Origin: an uncultured Clostridia bacterium
GTDB taxonomy: Bacteria; Bacillota; Clostridia; Christensenellales; UBA1242
DNA length: 6,738 bases
Direction: 5' to 3'
NCBI GenBank assembly: GCA_947627585.1
Contig: CANQWP010000042.1
Coordinates: 1 to 6,738, forward strand
The notes under the pieces are model-generated. The model was not told the origin of the DNA and ran no database searches. It saw only the letters and a program-made list of their open reading frames with translations. Positions 1 to 6,017 of this stretch are shown one piece after another. The first letter of the stretch is position 1. Each line of letters begins with the position of its first letter. Made by a program: the position numbers and the translations under genes.

Positions 1-149
1 TTTTTGTCATACACAAAACTCAAACTTCCGCCCGTGCGCGCATCATCACGCGTGATTTTTGCCGCCGGAAGTTCTTTTTCTCCGCAGCCAAAAAGCGTGA
101 AAATCGCACAAAAACACAGCAAAAGTGTCAAAATTTTCATTTTTTTCAT
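1..149 (-). CDS. Lipoprotein, N-terminal part (gene cut by left window edge)
   Basis: Reading the minus strand from the ATG at 147-149 gives 49 codons that run off the left edge without a stop. The N-terminus is a typical lipoprotein signal: MKKMK, a hydrophobic stretch (ILTLLLCFCAIFTLF), then the lipobox LFGC with the cysteine at residue 22. After the cysteine the mature protein begins GEKELPAAKITRDDARTGG and then SLSFVYDK. Known biology: such proteins are lipidated on the lipobox cysteine by Lgt, cleaved by signal peptidase II and anchored on the outer face of the membrane. An in-frame TAG at 183-185 limits the start to the ATG at 149 or a second ATG at 140 (residue 4). There is no good Shine-Dalgarno; a GGAA lies about 18 nt upstream. 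Too little of the mature protein is present to assign a function. The lipoprotein call is fairly safe. Confidence 0.72.
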   Translation of the reverse strand, partial: MKKMKILTLLLCFCAIFTLFGCGEKELPAAKITRDDARTGGSLSFVYDK

Positions 150-179
150 GAAAATAGATTGTGTATTTCCGCGCGAATT

Positions 180-207
180 ATTCTATTTATAAATTTTTGA
201 GTTTTAA
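180..207 (-). promoter_or_regulatory. Possible promoter of the lipoprotein gene
   Basis: On the minus strand there is TTAAAA (202-207) as a weak -35, a 16-nt spacer, and TAGAAT (180-185) as a good -10. This would give a leader of roughly 25 nt before the ATG at 149. The -35 matches only 4 of 6 consensus bases in a very AT-rich stretch, so this is tentative. Confidence 0.3.
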
Positions 208-230
208 TGTTTCGCTAATCTCATTGGCTG

Positions 231-269
231 GCAGAGATCCTTCATTCGCTTTGCTTTCTCAGGATGACA
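231..269 (-). repeat. REP-like dispersed intergenic repeat (TGTCATCCTGAG...GAAGGATCTC type)
   Basis: On the minus strand this stretch begins TGTCATCCTGAG and ends GAAGGATCTCTGCC, with AAAGCAAAGCGAAT between. From memory it resembles a short dispersed motif of the form TGTCATCCTGAGCGAAGCGAAGGATCT that occurs in many copies in intergenic DNA of diverse bacteria. The ends ATCCT and AGGAT are inverted repeats; the middle is a poorly pairing variant. It sits directly after the transporter stop codon at 273, a usual place for REP-like elements, where it could affect mRNA 3' end stability. Only one copy lies in this window, so the family assignment rests on recollection. Confidence 0.45.
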
Positions 270-272
270 TCG

Positions 273-1922
273 TCAATTCGCAATTTTTTGTTTTTTCGCC
301 GTTCTTTGAGGGTCACCTTCTTTCTCGTTCGCGGTGATTTGGACTTTCAGCACGTCGCTGCGCTTGATGGAATATTTTGAAAAGATGATGATTGCCACCG
401 TGATGGCGATGGCGCTTCCAAAAAACACAATTTTCCCAAGCCCCGACTGCACCGCAAGCGATTGGGTGGTCTTGGAGCTGTCAAATTTCACCAAATCGAG
501 CAACAGCCCAATGAAGAGCAACGCGATTGAATTTGAAAAGTTGTATGTGAAGGTGTAATAGCCTGTGTAGCGCCCCGAGTTGTTGACGCCGGTTTTGTAT
601 TGCTCCATTGTGACGACGTCGGCATACATGGAGTGCGGCAAGCAATAAAGCGCGCCCGAGCCGATACCGCAAATGAAAAGACACGGCAACACAAACCAAA
701 AGATGCGGTCCGGTGATGCATAAAGGCGGAACAAAAACGTGATGCTTGTCATTGCAATGCCAAAAAGCATGACGCAAAGCGCAAAAATGAGCGTTTGTTT
801 TTTGTCATATTTTTTGACCACATTCACCCACAAAAGTTGCGACAAAATCGCCCCGCCAAAGAAGCAAATCATGAGCGAAGAGATTTGCACGCTGGAAAAG
901 CCAAAACAAAAGGTGAAAAGGTGCATTCCAACAGAAGTGATAAACACAGAAGCAATCAGGCACACAGAATAGCCCAGCATTACAACGCGAAAATTTGGCT
1001 TTTTGAAAGTCTCAACATATCCCGCCATGATTTTCCCAATGCTGCTCTCTTTTCGAGATTTGCCCGCTCCGCTTTTTTGCCTTTTCTTTTCAATTTCATG
1101 TTTTTTTGTGTTTTTTGCGCTTTCTTTTTTTGAAAATCTTGCAAAAAAGCCGCTTTTTTCGCGTTTTTTTGAATTTTTGTCTAAAACTTCTCCGTTCTCA
1201 GCCGTGCTTTTTCCTTCGCCATCTTCACCGAGTGCGGCGTCATAGTTCGGCATGGAGCGCACACGTTTTCTTGTGCCAAAAATGGTGATGAGTCCGCACA
1301 AAATCACCAGCGCGGAGTTGACGCACGCGATTGAAACATATGCGTCGCGATTGAACTGTGCCTGCGCGCCAAGTGTGGACGATGGCATGAAAACATACAT
1401 CAAAATGCTTGGCAAAATCAGCCCCAAAATGTAGAAAACTGTCTTGAAGCCTTGCATTTTTGTTTGGTCGTTATAGTCCGGCGCGATGTCGATGCAAAGT
1501 GCGGCATATGGCGTGGCAAAAAAGGTGTTGAAGGTCTCCTGCAAAAGCAGAAACATCAAAAGCCACGCCACAAGCACCCAGTCTTTTGCTCCAACCGGAC
1601 AAAGCCAAAGCAGAATGTTGTTGAGAGCAAGAGTGAAGCACGCAAAAAGCATATGCCCCAGCCTGCGCCCAAAAAACTTGCTTTTTGTGCGGTCGGAAAG
1701 CGCGCCCACAAGCGGATCAGAGAGCCCGTCCCAAAGCGAAGTTATGGCGATTGTTGCGCCCACAACGGCACCCGAAAGGCCAAGCACACTGGTCGCAAAA
1801 AACATGATCATGCTGCTGACAGTTTGCCCCGTTGAGCCATATCCCAAATTGCCAATGCCATATGAAAGTTTTGTCCAAAACCCGAGTTTGTCCTTTTTCA
1901 CATAATAAGATATGCCGGACAA
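273..1922 (-). CDS. GPH-family (MelB-like) sugar:cation symporter of the major facilitator superfamily
   Basis: This is a 549-residue polytopic membrane protein of the glycoside-pentoside-hexuronide:cation symporter family, which imports sugars or glycosides with Na+ or H+. The diagnostic segment WDGLSDPLVGALSDRTKS followed by GRR lies at residues 64-87. Asp65 and Asp69 align with the cation-site aspartates Asp55 and Asp59 of MelB (WDAIND). About twelve hydrophobic segments are visible, six on each side of a central cytoplasmic loop. That loop (about 218-305) is long and rich in Lys, Ser and Glu, which explains a length of 549 against roughly 450-480 for the family. The start is uncertain: TTG at 1922 (used here) or GTG at 1901 (residue 8, giving MKKDKLGFW, closer to typical GPH N-termini). 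Neither has a clear Shine-Dalgarno, and an in-frame TGA at 1944-1946 excludes longer starts. The gene lies 59 nt downstream of the 264-aa gene on the same strand with no terminator between, so co-transcription is possible. The substrate cannot be inferred. Confidence 0.88.
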   Translation of the reverse strand: MSGISYYVKKDKLGFWTKLSYGIGNLGYGSTGQTVSSMIMFFATSVLGLSGAVVGATIAITSLWDGLSDPLVGALSDRTKSKFFGRRLGHMLFACFTLALNNILLWLCPVGAKDWVLVAWLLMFLLLQETFNTFFATPYAALCIDIAPDYNDQTKMQGFKTVFYILGLILPSILMYVFMPSSTLGAQAQFNRDAYVSIACVNSALVILCGLITIFGTRKRVRSMPNYDAALGEDGEGKSTAENGEVLDKNSKKREKSGFFARFSKKESAKNTKKHEIEKKRQKSGAGKSRKESSIGKIMAGYVETFKKPNFRVVMLGYSVCLIASVFITSVGMHLFTFCFGFSSVQISSLMICFFGGAILSQLLWVNVVKKYDKKQTLIFALCVMLFGIAMTSITFLFRLYASPDRIFWFVLPCLFICGIGSGALYCLPHSMYADVVTMEQYKTGVNNSGRYTGYYTFTYNFSNSIALLFIGLLLDLVKFDSSKTTQSLAVQSGLGKIVFFGSAIAITVAIIIFSKYSIKRSDVLKVQITANEKEGDPQRTAKKQKIAN

Positions 1923-1981
1923 CCATTTTTCAAAACGAAATCTTCAAAAATAACAAATGTAAATCAACAAAAGAAGAGCAA

Positions 1982-2776
1982 TCATTCTTGCTCTTCTTCT
2001 TGTTTCTTTTTCATTTCCGCTTTGATTTCTTTTTTGCTCTTTTTCTTTGGTGCGTCTTTGCCGTTTTCTGTCGGCTTTTGAACAGGAATTCTCACGGCAA
2101 CTTCGGCAATTTCAAAACGGTTTCGATTTGTGAACACAAGTTCTTTGCATTTTCGGTCAATGATGTCCAAAATGTGCTCTCTTTCTTTTTCATATCCCGG
2201 CTTTTCTTCCATGTTAAGCGAGAAATTTCGAATTTTTGCCTTTCTTCCGGTGCGCATATCTCTTACTTTCAGTGTCTCAAAAGCAAATTCGGCTTCATAG
2301 CCCGTTCCGCTTATGATTTTATATTTGTCTCCCAAAATTTCCATTTGAATATATGGTGAGCAGTGCTTGACGATGTCCACAACATTGACCGTGAACAGAT
2401 TGTTGAAAACGTGGTTGATGCCGTCGGCAATTTGGACAGGAAAGTCGCTTGGCAAATCGTTCGCTTCACACTCGCCAAGAAAATATTTCTTCTCTCTGTC
2501 AGTCACATTCTTCATGCTTGAAATGCGCACAAGAGAAAAATATGTGCGCTCTGCGTTTGTCTTTTTTCTCAAAAGCAGTCCCGAGCCAGAAAGAAGTTTG
2601 CCTTCGGTGTCAAAAACAACTTCAACTTCTTTTTCGGCGCCAATTTTCATTATGGAATAAAAGCCCAATTCACGCGACAATTTTTGCAAAGTGAATTGTT
2701 CGTTGTCAATCAAAATATCAAAATTTCTTCGAATGTGATGAAACTTTCCTGCTTTTCCATTGTCCCCAAGAAACAT
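1982..2776 (-). CDS. Hypothetical protein, possibly a divergent CYTH-like (triphosphate-binding) fold
   Basis: A 264-residue soluble protein with no signal peptide or membrane segment. The ATG at 2776 is preceded by AAAGGAG at good spacing, so the start is secure. Residues 51-73 (VEVVFDTEGKLLSGSGLLLRK...) resemble the CYTH pattern 'y-DT-x-x-x-x-L-x-x-x-g-x-x-LR-x-R'. Residues 160-172 (YEAEFAFETLKVR) look like the acidic beta strand common in that superfamily. The N-terminal ExExK signature that defines CYTH phosphohydrolases and class IV adenylate cyclases is not visible. The fold assignment is therefore weak, and a catalytic role is not supported. The C-terminus (about 238-264) is a low-complexity tail alternating Lys-rich and Glu-rich runs (DAPKKKSKKEIKAEMKKKQ then EEEQE), probably disordered or helical. 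It is divergent from rubrerythrin and upstream of the symporter gene on the same strand. No neighbour points to a pathway. Confidence 0.8.
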   Translation of the reverse strand: MFLGDNGKAGKFHHIRRNFDILIDNEQFTLQKLSRELGFYSIMKIGAEKEVEVVFDTEGKLLSGSGLLLRKKTNAERTYFSLVRISSMKNVTDREKKYFLGECEANDLPSDFPVQIADGINHVFNNLFTVNVVDIVKHCSPYIQMEILGDKYKIISGTGYEAEFAFETLKVRDMRTGRKAKIRNFSLNMEEKPGYEKEREHILDIIDRKCKELVFTNRNRFEIAEVAVRIPVQKPTENGKDAPKKKSKKEIKAEMKKKQEEEQE

Positions 2777-2827
2777 GAAACGCTCTCCTTTTCAACAATC
2801 TTCTCCACGCCAGCCATTTATGTTTTT

Positions 2828-2856
2828 ATTTTAAACAAAAATAACAAAAAAAGCAA
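2828..2856 (-). promoter_or_regulatory. Promoter of the 264-aa gene
   Basis: Minus strand TTGCTT (2851-2856) and TAAAAT (2828-2833) are separated by exactly 17 nt, close to the sigma-A consensus. The predicted transcript start near 2821 leaves a leader of about 45 nt that contains the AAAGGAG site. A matching plus-strand promoter for rubrerythrin could not be resolved in the same AT-rich gap. Confidence 0.5.
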
Positions 2857-2911
2857 ATGTTTAAAGGCATAAATTTTGGCAATATTTCTTTCGTGAAAAG
2901 GAGAAACAAAA

Positions 2912-3517
2912 ATGAATTTCAATGAAAGCACAACAAAAACAAATTTGGCGCGCTCTTTTGCCGCTGAATGTCAAGCCGGAGCGCGATATCAATTCATGTC
3001 CAAAATGGCGCTTCAAGACCAACAAAAATTTCTGTCGGACACGATGAAAACGCTTGCAAAAAACGAAATGGCGCACGCCAAAGTGGTGTATGACCACATC
3101 TTGAAGCACAGCGGCGGCAGCGTGAAGAACATCGCCATCGAGGCGGGCTATCCTTTTGATGCGCCCGAACTTTCCACCAGTCTTTTGCAAGAGAGCCTGA
3201 TTGAACTTTCCGAAGCGGAGAACATCTATCCAAGTTTTGCCCGCATCGCGCGTGACGAGGGCTTTTTGGACATTGCCCAATCTTTTGAACTTATTGCGCA
3301 AACTGAAAGCACGCATCATCAAATTTTGAAATATTTGGCCGATTTATATAAGTCAAACAAAATGTACAAGCGCAATCAGCCCACAGAATGGAAGTGTTCA
3401 AACTGCGGCCACGTGGAAATCAAAAAAGAGGGTTGGAAAGAATGCCCACTCTGCACAATGCCACAAGGCTACATCATCATCGACTTTGAAAAAGAAATGA
3501 AAAATTTTGATAACTGA
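2912..3517 (+). CDS. rbr: Rubrerythrin
   Basis: A 201-residue protein with the two-domain rubrerythrin layout. The N-terminal ferritin-like four-helix domain carries the expected diiron ligands: Glu19, Glu52 with His55 (NEMAH), Glu98 and Glu101 before the IYPSFARIARDEGF helix, and Glu132 with His135 (ESTH). The C-terminal rubredoxin-like domain has the Cys pairs C162/C165 (CSNC) and C178/C181 (CPLC) for one Fe(SCys)4 centre. Known role: a cytoplasmic NADH-linked (through rubredoxin or a reductase) peroxidase that reduces hydrogen peroxide in anaerobes. The ATG is preceded by AAAAGGAG (2896-2903) with 8 nt spacing. It is transcribed alone, divergent from the 264-aa gene and convergent with HU. 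Regulation by a peroxide sensor such as PerR would be usual, but I saw no clear PerR box. Length and motifs are complete. Confidence 0.96.
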   Translation: MNFNESTTKTNLARSFAAECQAGARYQFMSKMALQDQQKFLSDTMKTLAKNEMAHAKVVYDHILKHSGGSVKNIAIEAGYPFDAPELSTSLLQESLIELSEAENIYPSFARIARDEGFLDIAQSFELIAQTESTHHQILKYLADLYKSNKMYKRNQPTEWKCSNCGHVEIKKEGWKECPLCTMPQGYIIIDFEKEMKNFDN

Positions 3518-3572
3518 AACATTGACCGCTGAAAAAATGCAAATAATCAAATATGAAAAAATGAAAAACACA

Positions 3573-3607
3573 ATAAAAAAAACACCGACTTCTCGGCGTT
3601 TTTTTTG
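3573..3607. terminator. Bidirectional intrinsic terminator between rbr and hup
   Basis: A hairpin with arms AACACCGA (3581-3588) and TCGGCGTT (3593-3600) around a CTTC loop is flanked by an A-run on the left and a T-run on the right, so each strand has a stem followed by U's. On the plus strand one pair is A-C mismatched; on the minus strand the same position is a G-U wobble, so the hairpin is somewhat better for the HU transcript. It serves the two convergent genes. Confidence 0.85.
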
Positions 3608-3620
3608 TTTAGTGCAAATG

Positions 3621-3896
3621 TTAAGCATTGAAAATTGCTTTGAAAGATTTTCCAAATTTGAATTTTGGAACTTTGCAAGCAGCAACTTTGACAGGTTTCT
3701 TTGTGAGTGGGTTGATTTTCGTTGTTGCTGGTTTCTTTACAAGTTCAAAAGATCCAAATCCAGGAATTTGAATTTTTTCTCCTTTTTTCAAAACGCAAAC
3801 GATTGTGTCGATAACGGCATCAAAAAGAACTCCTGCGTCTTTTTGAGTGTAGTTTGCTTTTTCAGCAACAGCTTTCACGAATTCACCTTTGTTCAT
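3621..3896 (-). CDS. hup: HU-family histone-like DNA-binding protein
   Basis: A 91-residue protein covering the entire HU/IHF fold. It starts MNKGEFVKAVAEKA, has the turn IPGFGSFELV (residues 44-53), and a beta arm with NPLT at 62-65, where Pro63 is the DNA-intercalating proline. It ends in the usual helix (VPKFKFGKSFKA). Known role: a homodimer that bends DNA and compacts the nucleoid. The arm uses Lys rather than the more common Arg. Cys34 and Cys74 are unusual, since HU proteins mostly lack cysteine. The ATG is preceded by AAAGGAG at about 9 nt. The gene is downstream of lepB on the same strand but has its own promoter in the 85-nt gap and ends at the shared terminator. HU is the most likely identity; IHF-like paralogues are less likely in this lineage. 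Confidence 0.96.
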   Translation of the reverse strand: MNKGEFVKAVAEKANYTQKDAGVLFDAVIDTIVCVLKKGEKIQIPGFGSFELVKKPATTKINPLTKKPVKVAACKVPKFKFGKSFKAIFNA

Positions 3897-3942
3897 TTTT
3901 TGATTCTCCTTTTTTTGTTATTTGCACCTTAATGCTGTTTTC

Positions 3943-3971
3943 ATAATAGCACATTTGTGCGATATTTCCAA
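3943..3971 (-). promoter_or_regulatory. hup promoter with a dyad in the spacer
   Basis: Minus strand TTGGAA (3966-3971), a 17-nt spacer and TATTAT (3943-3948) form a good sigma-A-type promoter, with a leader of about 40 nt to the HU start. The spacer next to the -10 contains the inverted repeat GCACA-AA-TGTGC (3949-3960), a possible operator. Confidence 0.6.
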
Positions 3972-3981
3972 ACGATTTTGA

Positions 3982-4887
3982 CTATCTTGCAAAAAATTTC
4001 TCGACTTCTTTGAAAAAGTAGGTCATGAAAGTGCCAATTCTCTTGAAAAAGTTGTTGTTGTAAATCACAATTTCCACCGGCCCAACGATGTCTTCCACTT
4101 TTCGAAAGCCGTCTTCTCTTGAATCAGAGCTGTGCGCACGGTTGTCGCCCAAATAGAAAAAGCTCCCTTCCGGCACTTGAACATAAAGCAAGCCGGTTGA
4201 TGAAACAAAATAGCCAAATGACTCATTTTCGGAGCCATATTGTTTCAAAAATGTCAGATAGAAATTGTAATCATATTCGTTTTCAATTTCTTCTCCACCC
4301 ACCTTCACTTTCAAAGAGAACGTCAGCGGCTGTTCAAAATTCTTTTTGTGCGCCCAAATGCTGTTTGGCTCATAGATTTCATATCCATTCTCGCCACTTT
4401 CAAGCAGCAAGCCTTGCTCATCGAGATAATCAGCTCTGTCAGTGCCCTTTGGAATTCTGAAAAAGCCCATTCTTTCTGTTCCGTCTTGATCGACTGTTTT
4501 TGCGACGGTGACAAAGTCGCCGCCCGTTGCCATCAGACGTTTGATGATTGTTTTGTTGGTCTTGTCGGCGTTTTTTTGATGGGTGTTGATCACAACAACG
4601 TCAAAAAGTTTCGGATCTGCCTTTTTGTCCACATATACGCAGTCATAAGAAATTCCTTGCGCTTCATCAAATTTGCTTGGCGAAATGTCCGCGTTCAACG
4701 TTGGCACCATTGATGCCCCGTCAACGCGATAATAGCTGTGCGAACTCAAAAAGATGGCATACCAAATGAAGAATATGGAAAAAAACACAAGCACAAGTGC
4801 CACAAAAAGCCGCACAAAAAGAGTAACCCATTCATTGCGTTTCTTTTCTGCCACATTTTCAATTTTATATCTTCTTCTTAAAATCAA
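3982..4887 (-). CDS. lepB: Signal peptidase I
   Basis: A 301-residue type I signal peptidase (peptidase family S26) that removes signal peptides from exported proteins on the outer membrane face. One N-terminal membrane segment (about 21-48) anchors it. The conserved boxes are all present: the nucleophile Ser59 in GASMVPTL, the general base Lys116 in IIKRLMATGGD, and GDNRAHSSDSR at 247-257. The stretch between the Lys box and the GDN box is about 120 residues, longer than in compact Bacillus-type enzymes of about 180 aa. The protein ends in a Phe-rich tail (FMTYFFKEVEKFFAR). The start is TTG at 4887, chosen because AAAGAGG lies 5 nt upstream and no in-frame ATG occurs before the catalytic Met60. 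It follows queH by 12 nt on the same strand, with its ribosome binding site starting right after the queH stop, so the two are probably co-transcribed and perhaps translationally coupled. Confidence 0.95.
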   Translation of the reverse strand: MILRRRYKIENVAEKKRNEWVTLFVRLFVALVLVFFSIFFIWYAIFLSSHSYYRVDGASMVPTLNADISPSKFDEAQGISYDCVYVDKKADPKLFDVVVINTHQKNADKTNKTIIKRLMATGGDFVTVAKTVDQDGTERMGFFRIPKGTDRADYLDEQGLLLESGENGYEIYEPNSIWAHKKNFEQPLTFSLKVKVGGEEIENEYDYNFYLTFLKQYGSENESFGYFVSSTGLLYVQVPEGSFFYLGDNRAHSSDSREDGFRKVEDIVGPVEIVIYNNNFFKRIGTFMTYFFKEVEKFFAR

Positions 4888-4899
4888 AGCAACCTCTTT

Positions 4900-5442
4900 T
4901 TATTTGTTTTTGTGCCAATTTGAAAAATCGCAGCCGCAATAGTTTTGGCGATATAAATTCAAATCTTTGGAAATTTGAATGCTGCGCAAATATCCGTCTT
5001 TTTTCTTGAAACTTTCTGGCAAAAACTCAATTTGCTCTTCGCGGTAAATTTCTTCGCCCACGCGATTAATGAGTTCGGTGTTTTTGTGAGGACTGACCGA
5101 AAGCGTGGTCGCAAAAAGGTCAAATCCCCTTGCTTTTGCAAGTTGCGCCGTCTTTCTCAAGCGAAAAACAAAGCATTGTTCACATCTTTTTCCACCTTCC
5201 GGCTCGCCCTCCAAGCCTTTGACAAAATTTCGCCAACCCTCGTTGTCATAGTCCCCGTCCACAAACGGCACTCCGTGAAAAAGGCAAACTTTTTTCTGCT
5301 CAGCCTTGCGCTTTTCATATTCCTCGCGCGGCTCAATGTTCGGGTTGAAATAAAACACCGTGACGTCAAAGCGCTCTTTCAGCCTTTCAATCACAACGGT
5401 CGAACATGGCCCACAACAAGAATGAAGCAAAAGTTTTTGCAT
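4900..5442 (-). CDS. queH: Epoxyqueuosine reductase QueH
   Basis: A 180-residue protein of the QueH (DUF208) family, which reduces epoxyqueuosine to queuosine in tRNA, the last step of Q synthesis at the wobble position of GUN anticodons. It is the cobalamin-independent alternative to QueG. Family marks seen: LLLHSCCGPCS near the N-terminus (Cys9, Cys10, Cys13), FYFNPNIEPREEY, CEQCFVFRLRKTA (Cys87, Cys90), TTLSVSPHKN, and the closing YRQNYCGCDFS (Cys169, Cys171). QueH is known to hold a [4Fe-4S] cluster next to a mononuclear iron; the Cys-rich motifs fit this. I chose the ATG at 5442; an upstream TTG at 5481 only adds residues before the conserved start and overlaps a promoter. No Shine-Dalgarno precedes the ATG. 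It is first in a likely queH-lepB operon; no functional link between the two is implied. Confidence 0.95.
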   Translation of the reverse strand: MQKLLLHSCCGPCSTVVIERLKERFDVTVFYFNPNIEPREEYEKRKAEQKKVCLFHGVPFVDGDYDNEGWRNFVKGLEGEPEGGKRCEQCFVFRLRKTAQLAKARGFDLFATTLSVSPHKNTELINRVGEEIYREEQIEFLPESFKKKDGYLRSIQISKDLNLYRQNYCGCDFSNWHKNK

Positions 5443-5452
5443 AACGCAATTT

Positions 5453-5481
5453 ATTTTATATATTTTGTTTTTCAAAGTCAA
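5453..5481 (-). promoter_or_regulatory. queH-lepB promoter, adjacent to the queH ATG
   Basis: Minus strand TTGACT (5476-5481) is followed after 17 nt by TAAAAT (5453-5458). Only 10 nt separate the -10 box from the ATG at 5442, so transcription starting 6-8 nt after the -10 would give a leader of about 2-4 nt. This agrees with the lack of a Shine-Dalgarno. Confidence 0.6.
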
Positions 5482-5538
5482 GCAAAACAGAAAAATTCAA
5501 TGCTTTTTTTGCCTTTTTTGCGCAAAATTCACGCAAAA

Positions 5539-5874
5539 TCACTTCAATTCTTTGACGGCATACATCATCATCTCGTTGACGGCGGGAGACTTGATGTGAT
5601 AAATCAAAATTTTCCCCTCGCGGCGATAGTCCACCATCTCTTGATCTTTGAGCGTTTTCAGTTGATGCGAAATGGTGGTTTGGTTGATGCCCAAAATTTT
5701 TGAAAGGTCGTTGACGCAAAGATCCTTGATTGAAAGCGCAGATAAAATTTTGATGCGCGTTTGGTCAGAAAAATTTTGAAAATAGAGCGCCAATTTGTTT
5801 GCGCAGCGGTCGTTTGGCAAAAGTTCTTGCACTTCAAACTTGTTTCTTTCCGAAATTCTCAAAAGTTTGTTCAT
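5539..5874 (-). CDS. ArsR/SmtB-family transcriptional regulator
   Basis: A 111-residue winged-helix repressor. The start of the domain reads FQNFSDQTRIKILSAL (32-47), followed by DLCVNDLSKILGINQTTISHQLKTLKDQ (51-78), which holds the recognition helix, and the wing YRREGKILIYHI (83-94). Known role: dimeric repressors that leave DNA on binding metals or other signals. The ELCVCD metal motif is degraded to DLCVND with a single Cys53; one more Cys (Cys24) lies near the N-terminus, and the C-terminal DxH...HxxE site is missing. Canonical As/Cd/Zn sensing is therefore doubtful. The ATG at 5874 is chosen because AAAAAGGGGG lies just upstream; a TTG at 5910 is a poorer start. It is co-directional with queH, but queH has its own promoter. 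It is divergent from a 58-aa gene, and ArsR proteins often control such neighbours or themselves. The target is unknown. Confidence 0.92.
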   Translation of the reverse strand: MNKLLRISERNKFEVQELLPNDRCANKLALYFQNFSDQTRIKILSALSIKDLCVNDLSKILGINQTTISHQLKTLKDQEMVDYRREGKILIYHIKSPAVNEMMMYAVKELK

Positions 5875-5910
5875 ATTTTCCCCTTTTTTTGTGACATTTT
5901 TGGCGGGCAA

Positions 5911-5929
5911 TTCATATTAAGAAAATGAA
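5911..5929. promoter_or_regulatory. Candidate operator palindrome at the arsR promoter
   Basis: TTCATATT-AAG-AAAATGAA is a 19-bp dyad with one mismatch. It contains a minus-strand TAATAT (5914-5919) that would serve as the arsR -10, with a poor -35 and a leader of about 30 nt. A repressor bound here would block arsR, fitting autoregulation. Size and AT content suit ArsR-type sites, but binding is inferred. Confidence 0.4.
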
Positions 5930-5966
5930 ACCCACGCAAAAGAATGATAAATGCACACATGAGGAA

Positions 5967-5998
5967 AAGTCAAAGTGAGTTTTGTCGCTTTTTGACTT
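5967..5998. repeat. Inverted repeat AAGTCAAA-N16-TTTGACTT
   Basis: Two perfect 8-bp arms (5967-5974 and 5991-5998) flank 16 nt in the intergenic region upstream of the 58-aa gene. It could be a two-site operator or an RNA hairpin in the leader. No clear plus-strand -35/-10 pair was identified around it. Confidence 0.4.
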
Positions 5999-6017
5999 AA
6001 ATGGAAAATTTTTGTTG

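Noticed and set aside
1717..1926. ATG at 1926 as an alternative start near the symporter gene
   Set aside because: It is in a different frame from the transporter and gives a 69-aa product without family features.
1832..2359. 175-codon plus-strand open frame
   Set aside because: It spans the ends of two minus-strand genes; its Phe-rich translation is what poly-A rich minus-strand coding DNA gives when read backwards.
2777..2911. PerR box or clear promoter upstream of rubrerythrin
   Set aside because: The gap is AT-rich and contains several weak matches; none has a good -35/-10 pair or a convincing PerR palindrome on the plus strand.
3507..3932. 141-codon plus-strand open frame
   Set aside because: It overlaps the rbr stop, the bidirectional terminator and all of hup in antisense; Phe-rich shadow of a real gene.
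5482..5538. Terminator after arsR
   Set aside because: A TTTTGCGCAAAA palindrome is present, but no stem is followed by a T-run on the minus strand.
4975..5703. 242-codon plus-strand open frame
   Set aside because: It is antisense to queH and arsR, both of which match known families over their full length.
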